A stretch of DNA of 64,000 nt from Plantactinospora mayteni (GTDB taxonomy: Bacteria; Actinomycetota; Actinomycetes; Mycobacteriales; Micromonosporaceae): NCBI RefSeq assembly GCF_016862935.1, contig NZ_BONX01000012.1, forward strand, positions 248,001 to 312,000, read 5' to 3'. A program made the position numbers and the translations under genes. The notes below the pieces were generated by a model. The model worked only from the letters and a program-made list of their open reading frames with translations. It was not told where the DNA came from and ran no database searches. Every line of letters begins with the position of its first letter. Within the stretch, counting starts at the first letter, position 1. Below, in pieces: positions 1-9,477 of the stretch.

Positions 1-184
1 ATACGCGTCACGACATAATCATGAAACGTCGGACGGGAATCATCGCGTTGCGGGCGCGTTTCCACCCCGGATCGACTGGGTGCGCAGACCGGTCGAGCGT
101 CCCCGGAGGGCACCGTGGCTCCGGGCGACCGGTCGGCTCCTCGACCCGACGGGGGCTGGCTGGCGAAGGCGATGGAGGTTGTGC

Positions 185-1744
185 GTGAGTTGGCTCGACC
201 GGGTCGGTGACCGGGCCGAGGAGTTGAGACACGCCCGTTCCCTCATGGAGAGCAGCCGATCCGCCGAGGCATGTCTGATCTTCGAACGGGTGGTCCACAC
301 CACCGACGACCCGTATTCTCGGGCCGACGCGTTGCTCCAGCGGCTCTCCGCGATCCTCAACCTGGGCCGTACCGCCGAATACACCCGGGCGGTGGAGCAG
401 GCCTTCGACGCGGCCCGGGACCTGCCCGAGCCGTACCTGCACGGGCACCTGCACGCCCTGGCCGCGCTGGCCGCGCACAACCAGGGCGCGCCGGACCGCT
501 GCGTCACCCACCTGGTCCGGGGTGCCCGGGCGCTCGGCTCGGTGGACGACCCCGACCAGGAGACCGCCTGGGGCTGGCACGACCTGGCGATGGCCTACTC
601 CTACCTCAGCTTCCACGGCTACGCCCTGGGCGCCATCGAGCGGGCCCGCCGGCTCGGGCTGGCCGCCGGCATCCCCGAGGAGACCTTCGCCGCGCCCGGC
701 ATCCGGCTGCGCAACGCCGTCGCGCTGGACCACCACGGGGACAGCGACGGCTGCCTGCGGGTGCTCCGGGACGTCGGCTGTGACCTGGATCGGTTCGTCG
801 AGGCTGGCACCGCGGGCCAGTTGCGGCCGAGCAGCCGGGCGGCATACGGGTACGCGCTCGCTCGGCAGGCCGCGCTCGGTGCCGCGACCGGCCGGTCGGC
901 CGTACCGGAACTCGATCCCGACTGGCTGCTCGGCAACGGCGGGGACAGCGCGCGTACCCGGGACATGCGGCAGCTCGGCGGGGCGTGCCTGGCCATCGCC
1001 GCCGGTCGACCGGCGGAGGCGCTGGCCCGGCTGGAGACCGTGCAGGTCTCGGCCGAGACGCTGGGCGCGGCCGAACTCGCCCGGCTCTCCAGCCTGGCGT
1101 ACGCCGGGGTCGGCGACCACGCGGCGGCGCACCGGGCCGACCGGTACGCGTTCCGGCTGGCGACCCAGCGCAACGACCGACTCCGGGACGTCTACGTGGA
1201 CGGCGTCGCGGCCCGGATCGAGCACGAGGAGATGCGCCGGGAGGCAGCTCGCTACGAGGGCGAGGCGCTGACCGACCCGCTCACCGGGCTGCCCAACCGC
1301 CGCCGGCTGGAGCGCCACGTCGCCGGGATGGTCGGCCGGGGCGAGCGGGCGGTGATCGGCGTGGTCGACCTCGACGGCTTCAAGGCGGTGAACACCTCGC
1401 ACGGGCACCACTCGGGTGACCTGGTGCTGCAACGGATCGCCGGGGTGGTCAACCGGGTGATGCGGCGCGGCGACTTCGTGGCCCGGTACGGGGGCGACGA
1501 GTTCGTGGTGGTGCTGCCCGGCGCCGGGATGACCGAGGCGGCTGAGGTGGGCCGGCGGATCAGCGCGGCGGTCGCCGCCGAGGACTGGGAGTCGATCATC
1601 CCCGGCACCCCGGTCGGGGTGAGCGTCGGCTTCGCCGAGGTGCACGGCTCCGGTACCGGGCTGCGGGACGCGCTGAGCGTCGCCTTCGAGCTGGCCGACC
1701 GGGAGATGTCCCGAGCCAAGGCCGGGCCGGGGGCCACCCGATGA
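185..1744 (+). CDS. diguanylate cyclase, GGDEF domain with helical N-terminal region
   Basis: A 519-residue protein. Residues 1 to about 355 are alanine/leucine/arginine-rich and look like TPR-type helical repeats. The C-terminal 155 residues are a GGDEF domain expected to make cyclic di-GMP from two GTP. The domain opens with TDPLTGLPNRR near residue 363, the active-site GGDEF is at 436-440, and the product-inhibition I-site RRGD lies five residues before it. No signal peptide or membrane segment is seen, so it is probably cytosolic with the helical region sensing or binding a partner. I start it at the GTG at 185 because GGAGG stands six bases upstream; the reading frame is open further up, to 80, but without a ribosome site. 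It is convergent with prfA. Confidence 0.85.
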   Translation: MSWLDRVGDRAEELRHARSLMESSRSAEACLIFERVVHTTDDPYSRADALLQRLSAILNLGRTAEYTRAVEQAFDAARDLPEPYLHGHLHALAALAAHNQGAPDRCVTHLVRGARALGSVDDPDQETAWGWHDLAMAYSYLSFHGYALGAIERARRLGLAAGIPEETFAAPGIRLRNAVALDHHGDSDGCLRVLRDVGCDLDRFVEAGTAGQLRPSSRAAYGYALARQAALGAATGRSAVPELDPDWLLGNGGDSARTRDMRQLGGACLAIAAGRPAEALARLETVQVSAETLGAAELARLSSLAYAGVGDHAAAHRADRYAFRLATQRNDRLRDVYVDGVAARIEHEEMRREAARYEGEALTDPLTGLPNRRRLERHVAGMVGRGERAVIGVVDLDGFKAVNTSHGHHSGDLVLQRIAGVVNRVMRRGDFVARYGGDEFVVVLPGAGMTEAAEVGRRISAAVAAEDWESIIPGTPVGVSVGFAEVHGSGTGLRDALSVAFELADREMSRAKAGPGATR

Positions 1745-1817
1745 GCCAGCCGGCGCCCACGCCACCCGGTGAGCCAGCCGGCGCCCACGCCACCCGGTGA
1801 GCCAGCCGGCGCCCACC
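1742..1817. repeat. 28-bp tandem repeat starting in the stop codon
   Basis: Two identical 28-bp units (1742-1769 and 1770-1797) and a third partial unit follow the cyclase gene. Each unit begins with TGA, the first being the real stop codon. The period is not a multiple of three. No hairpin terminator is obvious in the 111 bp before the convergent prfA stop. Confidence 0.9.
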
Positions 1818-1855
1818 CAGGCGCCAGCCGGGCCACCCGGTGAGCGGGGTGTGGC

Positions 1856-2944
1856 TCAGCGACGGGACAGCTCGGTCTCGCCGGCCAGCCGGGCCGAGCG
1901 GTCCGCCTCGGCGAGCGCGTCGAGCACCCCGTCCAGCTCACCGGCGAGCGCCAGGTCGAGGTTGTACGCCGTGTAGCCGATCCGGTGGTCCGTGATCCGG
2001 TTCTGCGGGAAGTTGTACGTCCGGATCCGCTCGGACCGGTCGACCGTACGCACCTGGGAGCGGCGGGCGTCCGAGGCGGCGGCGTCGGCCTGCTCCTGCG
2101 CGTTGGCGAGCAGCCGGGCCCGGAGGATCCGCATCGCCTGCTCCCGGTTCTGCAACTGGGACTTCTCGTTCTGGCAGGAGACCACGATCCCGGTCGGCAG
2201 GTGGGTGATCCGTACCGCCGAGTCGGTGGTGTTCACCGACTGGCCGCCCGGCCCGGACGACCGGAACACGTCGATCCGCAGCTCGTTCGGGTCGACGGTG
2301 ACGTCGACGTCCTCGGCCTCCGGCAGCACCAGTACGCCCGCCGCGCTGGTGTGGATCCGCCCCTGGGACTCGGTGACCGGCACCCGCTGCACCCGGTGTA
2401 CCCCGCCCTCCCACTTGAGCCGGGACCAGACCCCGTTACCGCCCTCCGGTACGCCCTTCGCCTTCACCGCGAGCGAGACGTCCTTCACCCCGCCCAGGTC
2501 GGAGTCCTGCGCGTCGAGCACCTCGGTCGCCCAGCCGTGCCGTTCGGCGTAGCGGAGGTACATCCGGAGCAGGTCACCGGCGAAGAGCGCGGACTCCTCG
2601 CCGCCCTCGCCGGCCTTGATCTCCAGGATCACGTCCTTGGCGTCGTGCGGGTCGCGCGGGATGAGCAGCTCGGCGAGCCGGCCCTCCAACCCGGGCAGCG
2701 ACTCGGCCAGCGACTCCGCCTCGGCCGCGAACGACGGGTCCTCGGCGGCCAGTTCCCGGGCGGCGGTCAGGTCGGCCCGAGCCTGCTCCAGCTCACCGGC
2801 GGCCTTGTGCAGCGGGGTCAACTCGGCGAACCGCCGGCCCACCCGGCGGGCGGTGGCCTGGTCGGCGTGGATCGCCGGGTCGGCGAGCCGCCGTTCCAGC
2901 TCCGCGTACTCGTCGAGGAGACCAGCCAGCCGATCGCCGCTCAT
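1856..2944 (-). CDS. prfA: peptide chain release factor 1
   Basis: Release factor that recognises UAA and UAG stop codons in the ribosomal A site and triggers hydrolysis of peptidyl-tRNA. The 362-residue length is normal for RF1. The GGQ catalytic tripeptide is at residues 233-235 in [17 protein letters not shown]. The codon-recognition tripeptide is PVT at 189-191, the RF1-type P-x-T motif; RF2 would have SPF. The ATG at 2944 follows GAGGGAGT at good spacing. It lies downstream of rpmE on the same strand, the common actinobacterial order in which rho, rpmE and prfA follow each other; prmC would be expected next but falls outside the window. Confidence 0.97.
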   Translation of the reverse strand: MSGDRLAGLLDEYAELERRLADPAIHADQATARRVGRRFAELTPLHKAAGELEQARADLTAARELAAEDPSFAAEAESLAESLPGLEGRLAELLIPRDPHDAKDVILEIKAGEGGEESALFAGDLLRMYLRYAERHGWATEVLDAQDSDLGGVKDVSLAVKAKGVPEGGNGVWSRLKWEGGVHRVQRVPVTESQGRIHTSAAGVLVLPEAEDVDVTVDPNELRIDVFRSSGPGGQSVNTTDSAVRITHLPTGIVVSCQNEKSQLQNREQAMRILRARLLANAQEQADAAASDARRSQVRTVDRSERIRTYNFPQNRITDHRIGYTAYNLDLALAGELDGVLDALAEADRSARLAGETELSRR

Positions 2945-3058
2945 GCTCGTACTCCCTCTGCTGGAACGCGGATGATGTACAGGGCCGGAAGTGGCCGGGA
3001 AACGGCACGACGGCGCCCGCCCCCGGCGACGAACCGGAGGCGGGCGCCGTCGACGCGG

Positions 3059-3283
3059 CTACTTGGCCTTCTTGGCCTGAACCTTGGCGTACTTCTGCTG
3101 GAACTTGGCGACCCGGCCGGCGGTGTCGAGCACGCGCTGCTTACCGGTGTAGAACGGGTGGCAGGCGCTACAGGTCTCGACGTGGATCGAGCCGCCCTTC
3201 GCCGTGCTGCGGGTCGTGAAGGTGTTGCCGCACGAGCAGGTGACCTCGGTGCTCACGTACTCGGGGTGGATGTTGGGCTTCAT
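3059..3283 (-). CDS. rpmE: 50S ribosomal protein L31, zinc-binding type
   Basis: A 74-residue large-subunit ribosomal protein starting MKPNIHPEY. Four cysteines (C16, C18, C38, C41) in CSCG and CSAC mark the zinc-containing C+ form, as opposed to the zinc-free paralogue made under zinc starvation. The C-terminal end is lysine-rich. The same frame is open far upstream, but the ATG at 3283 is the conserved L31 start and is preceded by a purine-rich GGACCGAGG. It is expressed toward prfA, 114 bp away, and is divergent from the RNA-ligase gene across 241 bp. Confidence 0.96.
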   Translation of the reverse strand: MKPNIHPEYVSTEVTCSCGNTFTTRSTAKGGSIHVETCSACHPFYTGKQRVLDTAGRVAKFQQKYAKVQAKKAK

Positions 3284-3466
3284 GTCGCCTCGGTCCTTTC
3301 GTGGATGGTCGCCGGGTCGCCCGCGCCGTCCGTCGTCCGTGTGCGTCCGCGACAGCGGACTGTCGCGGGGCGGTGGCGGACTCGGGCGTGAACCGGAACC
3401 GGTGGCCGACTGACCAGTGTGCCATGGCGGCGGAGCCGCCCCGAAATCGGGCTGCACACGTGATCC

Positions 3467-3483
3467 GTGACGGATAACGTCAC
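3467..3483. promoter_or_regulatory. inverted repeat upstream of the RNA-repair pair
   Basis: A perfect 6-bp inverted repeat GTGACG-GATAA-CGTCAC lies 42 bp before the RNA-ligase start, in the divergent gap with rpmE. Its size and A/T-richer centre fit a dimeric regulator site. No regulator gene is adjacent, so the function is only inferred. Confidence 0.45.
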
Positions 3484-3524
3484 TCCTCCCTACCGCATTC
3501 CCACCCCGCCGGAAGGCACACCCC

Positions 3525-4631
3525 GTGGTCACCTCCGCGTCCGATCCCACCCTGCTCGCCCCGGCCACCCGGCTCGCCGACGTCCTCGACCCGGCGGCGC
3601 TGGCCGCCGCGCTCGCCGACGGCCAGGTCCGGGTCCAGCGGCATCCGGAACGCCCGCTGGCGATCTACAACTACACCGAGGCGTGCACCTATGCCGGAAA
3701 CTGGACGCCGGTGACGTTGGCCTGCCGGGGGCTGATCGTGGACGAGTCGACCGGCGCGGTCGTGGCGCGGCCGTACCCGAAGTTCTTCAACCACGACCAG
3801 CCCGGGGCCCCGGCGCTCCGACCGGACGCACCGGCGGTGATAACGGACAAGGCCGACGGAAGCCTCGGCGTGCTCTACCCGGACGGCGACGGATTCGCGG
3901 TCGCCACCCGGGGCTCGTTCGCCTCCGACCAGGCCCGGCACGCCACCGCCGTACTCCGGGCCCGCTATCCCGGCTTCACCCCGCCACCGGGACGGACCGT
4001 ACTGGTCGAGATCGTCTATCCGGCGAACCGGATCGTGCTCGACTACGGCGGCCTGGACGACCTGGTGCTGCTCGGCAGCGTGGAGATCGCCACCGGGCGC
4101 AGTTCCGGCCCCGAGACGGTGCCGGACTGGCCCGGCCCGGTGGTCGAGCGGCTGCCCCACCGCACCCTGGCCGAGGCGCTGGCCGCACCGGTCCGGGACG
4201 GCCGGGAGGGGCTGGTGGTGCACTGGCCGGACACCGACGAGCGGATCAAGATCAAATATCCGGCGTACGTCCTGCTGCACCGGCTGACCTTCGGGCTCAA
4301 CGCCCGGGTCGTCTGGGAGTACCTGGTCACCGGGCAGGACCTCTCGGCCCGGGTCGCACCGCTGCCGGACGAGTTCCACCGCTGGGTCGACTCCGTCGTG
4401 GCCGAGCTGACCGCGACCGTCGAGGCCCGGGCCGCGAAGATCGAGCAGGCGTACGGTGAGATCGTGGCCGGGCTGCCGACCGGATGGACCCGACGCGACT
4501 TCGCCGAGCGGGCGTCCCGGCACCCGGAGCGCGCCTTCCTCTTCCGGCGCCTCGACGGCCGCGACTACCGCCCGCAGATCTGGCAGCAGGTCCGCCCCTC
4601 GGCGGACTGGACGCCGCAGCACGGCGAGTGA
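3525..4631 (+). CDS. T4 Rnl1-like RNA ligase
   Basis: A 368-residue ATP-dependent RNA strand-joining enzyme of the nucleotidyltransferase superfamily. The adenylated lysine is K109 in [11 protein letters not shown] (motif I, KxDG). Other family motifs are visible: CRGLI at about residue 66 to 70, [10 protein letters not shown] before the centre, EGLVVHW at 228 (motif IV) and IKIKYP at 241-246 (motif V). The C-terminal 110 residues are helical, as in T4 Rnl1. The GTG start at 3525 has GGAAGG eight bases upstream. It is followed 73 bp later on the same strand by a T4-type end-healing kinase-phosphatase, so the pair should heal and seal broken RNA, most likely tRNA cut in the anticodon loop. The substrate is an inference from the phage system. 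Confidence 0.88.
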   Translation: MVTSASDPTLLAPATRLADVLDPAALAAALADGQVRVQRHPERPLAIYNYTEACTYAGNWTPVTLACRGLIVDESTGAVVARPYPKFFNHDQPGAPALRPDAPAVITDKADGSLGVLYPDGDGFAVATRGSFASDQARHATAVLRARYPGFTPPPGRTVLVEIVYPANRIVLDYGGLDDLVLLGSVEIATGRSSGPETVPDWPGPVVERLPHRTLAEALAAPVRDGREGLVVHWPDTDERIKIKYPAYVLLHRLTFGLNARVVWEYLVTGQDLSARVAPLPDEFHRWVDSVVAELTATVEARAAKIEQAYGEIVAGLPTGWTRRDFAERASRHPERAFLFRRLDGRDYRPQIWQQVRPSADWTPQHGE

Positions 4632-4704
4632 CCCGGCCGCCGAGGACGGCGCGGAACCTCGGTCAGCAGGCGTCATGATGGCGACGAGCGGAGCAAGGAG
4701 AAGC

Positions 4705-5604
4705 ATGGCCCGACTGATCGTCACCCGGGGGCTGCCCGCCTCCGGGAAGACCACCTTCGCCCGGAAGCTGCAACCCGGGGTGGTCCGGGTGAACCGCGAC
4801 GACCTGCGCCGGATGCTGCACGGCGAGCGGCTCTTCACCCAGTGGGCCGAGGGTCAGGTCACCGTCGTGCAGCGGGCCCAGGTCGAGGCGCTGCTGCGGG
4901 CCGGGGCGGACGTCTGCCTCGACGACACCAACCTGCGGTCCCGGACCCTGCGGGACTGGGCGCAGCTCGCCGCCCGGTTCGGGGCCGACTTCGAGGTGCA
5001 CGACTTCACCGACGTACCGGTGGACGAGTGTGTCCGGCGCGACGCCGAGCGGCCCGAGCAGGACCGGGTCGGCGAGGAGGCGATCCGGCGGCTGCACGAG
5101 CGCTACCTGGCCGGGCGGACACTGCCGCTGCCGGTACCGACCGTCGAGCCGGGCGGGCCGGCGGCCGTCTACACCCCGCCGGCGGACGAGGCACCGGAGG
5201 TCGTACTGGTGGACATCGACGGCACGGTGGCGCTGATGGCGGGACGCAGCCCGTACGACATGACCCGGGTCGGCGAGGACCAGCCCAACACCGCCGTCAT
5301 CTCGGCGGTCCGGGCCATGCACGCGGCCGGTCACGGGGTGGTCTTCTGCACCGGACGGGACGCGTCCTGCCGGGAGCAGACCGAGCAGTGGCTGGCCGCG
5401 CACGTCGGGGTGCCGTACCTGGCCCTGCACATGCGGGCCGTCGGCGACCAGCGCCGCGACTCGGTGGTCAAGCGGGAGATCTTCGACCGGGAGATCCGCG
5501 ACCGCTACCGGGTGGTCGGGGTCTTCGACGACCGGATGCAGGTGGTCAAGATGTGGCGCGGCCTCGGCCTGACCGTCTTCCAGGTCGCCGAGGGCGACTT
5601 CTGA
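4705..5604 (+). CDS. T4 Pnkp-like polynucleotide 5'-kinase / 3'-phosphatase
   Basis: A 299-residue two-domain end-healing enzyme. Residues 1-150 form a P-loop kinase with GLPASGKT at 9-16 and an NRDDLRRML stretch, which should put phosphate on 5'-OH RNA ends. Residues 165-299 form a HAD phosphatase with DIDGT (D170, D172), which should remove 3' or 2',3'-cyclic phosphates. The domain order and the closing VVKMWRGLGLTVFQVAEGDF closely follow phage T4 Pnkp, whose last residues (from memory) are nearly the same. The ATG at 4705 follows AAGGAG; an upstream ATG at 4675 in the same frame lacks a ribosome site. It acts with the RNA ligase just upstream. Confidence 0.88.
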   Translation: MARLIVTRGLPASGKTTFARKLQPGVVRVNRDDLRRMLHGERLFTQWAEGQVTVVQRAQVEALLRAGADVCLDDTNLRSRTLRDWAQLAARFGADFEVHDFTDVPVDECVRRDAERPEQDRVGEEAIRRLHERYLAGRTLPLPVPTVEPGGPAAVYTPPADEAPEVVLVDIDGTVALMAGRSPYDMTRVGEDQPNTAVISAVRAMHAAGHGVVFCTGRDASCREQTEQWLAAHVGVPYLALHMRAVGDQRRDSVVKREIFDREIRDRYRVVGVFDDRMQVVKMWRGLGLTVFQVAEGDF

Positions 5605-5709
5605 CCGACTGTCGACCGACCCTGTTTGGAGCGCGGACGCGTCGCTGGCGCGGCTGGCCCGACGCGGCCGGGCCCCGTCCGCACACCGCCACGCACGGGT
5701 GCCCGCTGC

Positions 5710-5766
5710 TGACCTGGACACCAGGTGCGCTACCGCGGCCGGATAGCGCATCTGGTGTCCAGGTCA
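5710..5766. terminator. bidirectional hairpin terminator, 25-bp arms
   Basis: The arms TGACCTGGACACCAG and CTGGTGTCCAGGTCA begin and end a 57-base near-perfect palindrome with a 7-base loop. Only two positions deviate; one gives G-U on each strand. It lies between the convergent kinase-phosphatase and glycosidase genes. There is no U-tract, which is usual for high-GC actinobacterial terminators. The length and perfection are greater than average. Confidence 0.75.
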
Positions 5767-5812
5767 GCCTGGCGGCTGGGCGTCGACGGGGAGGTCGGTC
5801 GGGTGTGCCGCG

Positions 5813-8800
5813 TTAGCCGCGGGTGAGTGGGACGGTCGCCTGGGTGGTCACGCCGTTGACGGTGACGGCGAGTTGGACGGTACCGCTGGAGCGCAGCGCG
5901 GTGAGGCGGCCGGTGGCCGGGTCGAACCAGGCGGCGTGCCACGGCCGCAGGCCGGTTTTCGGTCCGATGTGGAGGTTCGTCGAACCGGACCAGTCGGCGG
6001 AGAGCGGGGCGGCGACCGGCACCTGCCGGCCACCCGGCTGGGTGACCGTGGCGGTGACCACGACCGCCGAACCGATCGGCAGGCGCGGCGGCGCGGCCAG
6101 GGTCAGCCCGTCGACGTGCGCCCGGGTCTGTGCGGTCACCCACTCCGGCCCCTCGGCCAGCGGGTCGCGTCGGGCGGCTGCCGCCTCGGCCGGGCTGACC
6201 GGGTCGACCCCGAACATCGTCCAGCCGCTGAATCCGCCCAGGTGCGGCGCGGTGGACGGGTTCTTGCCGGTGTTGCCGTTGATCAGGTACGGCACCCCGT
6301 CGACCCGGTCGGCGGAGAAGCTGCCGACGTGCGCGCCGACGAAGAGCGCGCCCTTGCCGGTCTCCCGCTGGAACTCGGCGAGCCACCGCTCCAGCAGGGC
6401 CGCCTCCTTACGATCGCCGAGCTGGCTCGCCTTTGCCGGCGTCGGGTCCCGGGGCGCGTGGTGCTCCAGTACCACCACCGAGCCGACGGCCGGGTCCCGG
6501 GCCGCGCCGTCCAGGGCGGTACGCAGCGCCGCCACCTGCCCGAACCCGCCGCCACGCAGGCTGCCGGTGGAGGTGTCCAGGGTGACGAACCGGGTCTTGG
6601 TGCCGCCCCGGCGCGGAGCGTGGTCGAAGACCCGGTTGGTCTGGCCGAAGACCGACGTGAAGTTGCTGATCGGGGCGCCCATGATCTCGTGGTTGCCCGG
6701 CACGTAGTGGTAGGGCACGGTGCCGCCCAACTCCTCGTCCAGGATCCGTTTGGCCAGCGCGAAGTCCTCCGGATAGGCGGTGTCCACGAAGTCCCCGTTG
6801 ATCACCAGGAAGTCCGGTCGGGCCGCCTTCACCTCGCGGAGGGTACGGCGGGCCTGGGCGACCAGGTCGCTGTCCGGGGCTGCCGCGACGAACTGGGCGT
6901 CGGAGAGTACCGCGAAGCGCCAGGGTGCCCGGTCGACGGTGCCGTCGGTCAGCACCACCCGGTCGGTGCGGAACGGCTCGGCCGGCGCGGTCACCTCGGA
7001 CGGTACCCGGGCGACGATGTCGTCGATCACCACCTCCCCGGTGTACGCCGCCGCCGCATCGGTCTCGGCCACGTAGAACCGGCGGATCCGCACCGGGTAC
7101 GCCACGCCGGCCGGTACGGCCAGCTCGACGTACCGCCAGCCGGTCCAGTCGAGGTAGGGGCCGCGCAGTACGTGCTGCTGGTCGAGCGCGTCGTGCAGGT
7201 GCAGGCTGGGCCACTCGCCGTGCCCGTTGGCGTAGATCCACATCCCGAACGACTGCGGCTGACCGGCGACCGGGATGTAGGCCGGCGGGTCGGCGTACGC
7301 GGCCCGGGTGCCGGTGGACTGGCCGAAGTCGTACGCCAGCTTCAGGCCGGTGCCGGTGCGGCCTGGCACCGGAGTCGCCGAGCCGGTGGCCCGGGCGGCG
7401 CTGAACCGCCAACTCGCCGCGTCGTCGAACATCGCCACCGGTACGTCGGTGAGCCCGACCGTCACCGGCAGCACGGTGCTGGCCGCGCCGACCCGTACCG
7501 TGACCAGCCCGGCACCGCTGGCCACCTTGGCCCGCACCGACAGGCTGCCGTCGGCGGCCGGGGTGATCTCCAGCAGGTCCCGGTCGTACTCCAGGCGCAG
7601 GTCGGCGGGCTCGATCGGCGCGATGTTCCCCTCGGCGTCGTAGCCGACCACGCCGAACGACCCGGTGCCGCCCGAGCCGGCCAGCCCGACCTTGTCCACG
7701 GTGCCGTCGATCCGGGTCAGTGGGCCGAGCACGGTCAGCGGCAGTTCGCCCTCTGCCCGGCCCCGCGACGCGGTGACGGTCACCTCGCCGGACCTGCGGG
7801 CCCGGAAGACTCCGGCGGAGTCGACCGTGCCGAGGGACGACGGCGCGGCCCGCCAGCTCGGCGTGCCGGCCGCCGGACCGTAGGTCTCGTCGTAGCCGGC
7901 CGCCGCCAGTCGCCGAGTCAGCCCGGGAAAGACCCGGTCCGGGCGCCCGCCGCGCACCGGCCCGACGCCCGGCGCCGTCACCGGGTCGAGCAGGGTCTTC
8001 AGCCAGTACGCCCGCAGCCGCCCACTCCCCTGCGGCGCGAAGAGGGCGAGCCCGTTCGGTACCGGCCGTTCCGAGCCGTCCGACGGGCTGTTCTCGACCC
8101 GGACAGCCGGCTGGCCGGGCTCGCGGGCGAGCAGCGTCGACGAGCCGCCACCGTCGAGGTTGAGCGCGTTGTGCGCGCCAAGTTCAGCCATCATCCGGCC
8201 CAGTTCGGTAAGCGTCACGCCCCGGCTGTCCGCCTGCCGTCCGTCCACAGTGAGCAGGAACATCTTCCGACCGTCGGCGGAGAACCCGACCGCGGTCCGG
8301 GGTTCGGGGTTGACGTCCCCGATCTCCTGCGCGACCCCGTCCCGGACCAGTACCCGGTTGCCGCCGATCGCGGCGCGCAGCGTGCTGCCGTCGGCGGGCT
8401 TCGGTGCGTACCGGAGGTCGACCGGGTCGCCGGGGCGCAGGGCGGCGAGCGCGTCGGCACCGGCCTCCCGGCCGAGCAGCACCGTCGTACCGGCCGGGAT
8501 CGGGCCGGTTCCGGCGGCGGGGGTGACCGTGCCGACCCGGCCGCCGACCAGGGTGACCTCGGTGACCCGGGTCGCGCCCTCGACCGCCCGGGTCCGGGAG
8601 TACGACCCCCAGAGCGGGGTGAAGACGCCGACGCCGCCGGCCACGACCATGTTGTTGAACTGGGTGAGCGTCACCGGTCCGGCCGGCAGCGTGGCGGTGC
8701 CGTCGAAGTGCACCTGGACCACCCGGCCCACCCCCTCGGCGGTCACCCCGACCGCCTCGTGGTGCCCGGCGACCGGCGACTGGACCAGTTCGCCGCTGCG

Positions 8801-9277
8801 GATGCCGATGCCCTGGGCCGCACCCGAGTTGTTGATGTCGAAGAAGTCCCCGTTGACCGCGGCCACCGCACCGGCCCGGTCGGCCGCCCGGCGCAGCGGT
8901 TCGGCTTTGGCCACCTCACCGGAGTTGACGTAGTCGACGGTGAGCCCGCCGGTCAGGTCGGCGGTGAGCGCGTCGGCCCGGAGCCAGCCGTTGGCGTCGT
9001 ACCGGTCGAAGGAGGTCAGGTCGAGGCCGGGCGCGACCGGCCGGGTCCGGGTGTCGGTCACGATCCCGTCGGCGGCGGCTGCTGCGACCGGCGCGGACGA
9101 CGACGCCGGGTACGACGAGGCGGCCGGGGCCTCCTCCGGCGCGGTGGCGGCGGCCGAAACGGGTGGCGGCACCACGCGCACCGGTTCGGCGTACGCCGGG
9201 ACCGGGCCGGTGAGGCTGAGGGACGGCACCAGGAGCAGCAGCCCGGCGAGGCGGGCGGTTCGGCGGCGGGTCACCAT
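5813..9277 (-). CDS. secreted phosphodiester glycosidase (NAGPA-like) with metallophosphoesterase domain
   Basis: A 1,154-residue exported enzyme. A basic, hydrophobic signal peptide ends near residue 30 (PVPAYA-EPV). Residues of roughly 110-420 form a NAGPA/phosphodiester-glycosidase domain: VNGDFFD and the family motif NLDGGGSST at about 372-380. The middle, about 440-780, looks like Ig-like and jelly-roll beta domains. Residues about 785-1010 form a calcineurin-like phosphoesterase with LSDAQF, INGDFVD, GNHE, EHH and VGAHVG; the usual DxH is DxQ. The C-terminal 130 residues are another beta domain. It probably removes sugar-phosphodiester groups from a cell-wall or extracellular polymer. 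It is monocistronic, and no strong ribosome site is seen before the ATG at 9277. Confidence 0.82.
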   Translation of the reverse strand: MVTRRRTARLAGLLLLVPSLSLTGPVPAYAEPVRVVPPPVSAAATAPEEAPAASSYPASSSAPVAAAAADGIVTDTRTRPVAPGLDLTSFDRYDANGWLRADALTADLTGGLTVDYVNSGEVAKAEPLRRAADRAGAVAAVNGDFFDINNSGAAQGIGIRSGELVQSPVAGHHEAVGVTAEGVGRVVQVHFDGTATLPAGPVTLTQFNNMVVAGGVGVFTPLWGSYSRTRAVEGATRVTEVTLVGGRVGTVTPAAGTGPIPAGTTVLLGREAGADALAALRPGDPVDLRYAPKPADGSTLRAAIGGNRVLVRDGVAQEIGDVNPEPRTAVGFSADGRKMFLLTVDGRQADSRGVTLTELGRMMAELGAHNALNLDGGGSSTLLAREPGQPAVRVENSPSDGSERPVPNGLALFAPQGSGRLRAYWLKTLLDPVTAPGVGPVRGGRPDRVFPGLTRRLAAAGYDETYGPAAGTPSWRAAPSSLGTVDSAGVFRARRSGEVTVTASRGRAEGELPLTVLGPLTRIDGTVDKVGLAGSGGTGSFGVVGYDAEGNIAPIEPADLRLEYDRDLLEITPAADGSLSVRAKVASGAGLVTVRVGAASTVLPVTVGLTDVPVAMFDDAASWRFSAARATGSATPVPGRTGTGLKLAYDFGQSTGTRAAYADPPAYIPVAGQPQSFGMWIYANGHGEWPSLHLHDALDQQHVLRGPYLDWTGWRYVELAVPAGVAYPVRIRRFYVAETDAAAAYTGEVVIDDIVARVPSEVTAPAEPFRTDRVVLTDGTVDRAPWRFAVLSDAQFVAAAPDSDLVAQARRTLREVKAARPDFLVINGDFVDTAYPEDFALAKRILDEELGGTVPYHYVPGNHEIMGAPISNFTSVFGQTNRVFDHAPRRGGTKTRFVTLDTSTGSLRGGGFGQVAALRTALDGAARDPAVGSVVVLEHHAPRDPTPAKASQLGDRKEAALLERWLAEFQRETGKGALFVGAHVGSFSADRVDGVPYLINGNTGKNPSTAPHLGGFSGWTMFGVDPVSPAEAAAARRDPLAEGPEWVTAQTRAHVDGLTLAAPPRLPIGSAVVVTATVTQPGGRQVPVAAPLSADWSGSTNLHIGPKTGLRPWHAAWFDPATGRLTALRSSGTVQLAVTVNGVTTQATVPLTRG

Positions 9278-9477
9278 GCCGGGTAGTCAACCCGACGGCG
9301 CACAGAAGTTTCAAGAGTCGACGCGTGAACCGAAGGAAAACTACACGAGCGCGCCGGAGCCCTCGGCGGGACACGGGAGCCCTCGGCGGGACGCCGGTCG
9401 AGCGGACGGGTCCCGCCCGGACGACTTCCCCCGGACGGGACCCCGCCGACCGCCGCCGACCGACCGGCGGCCTCCGG

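Noticed and set aside
5873-9286. A 1,137-codon rightward frame opposite the glycosidase
   Set aside because: Antisense shadow: composition rich in G/R/P/D and no recognisable domain.
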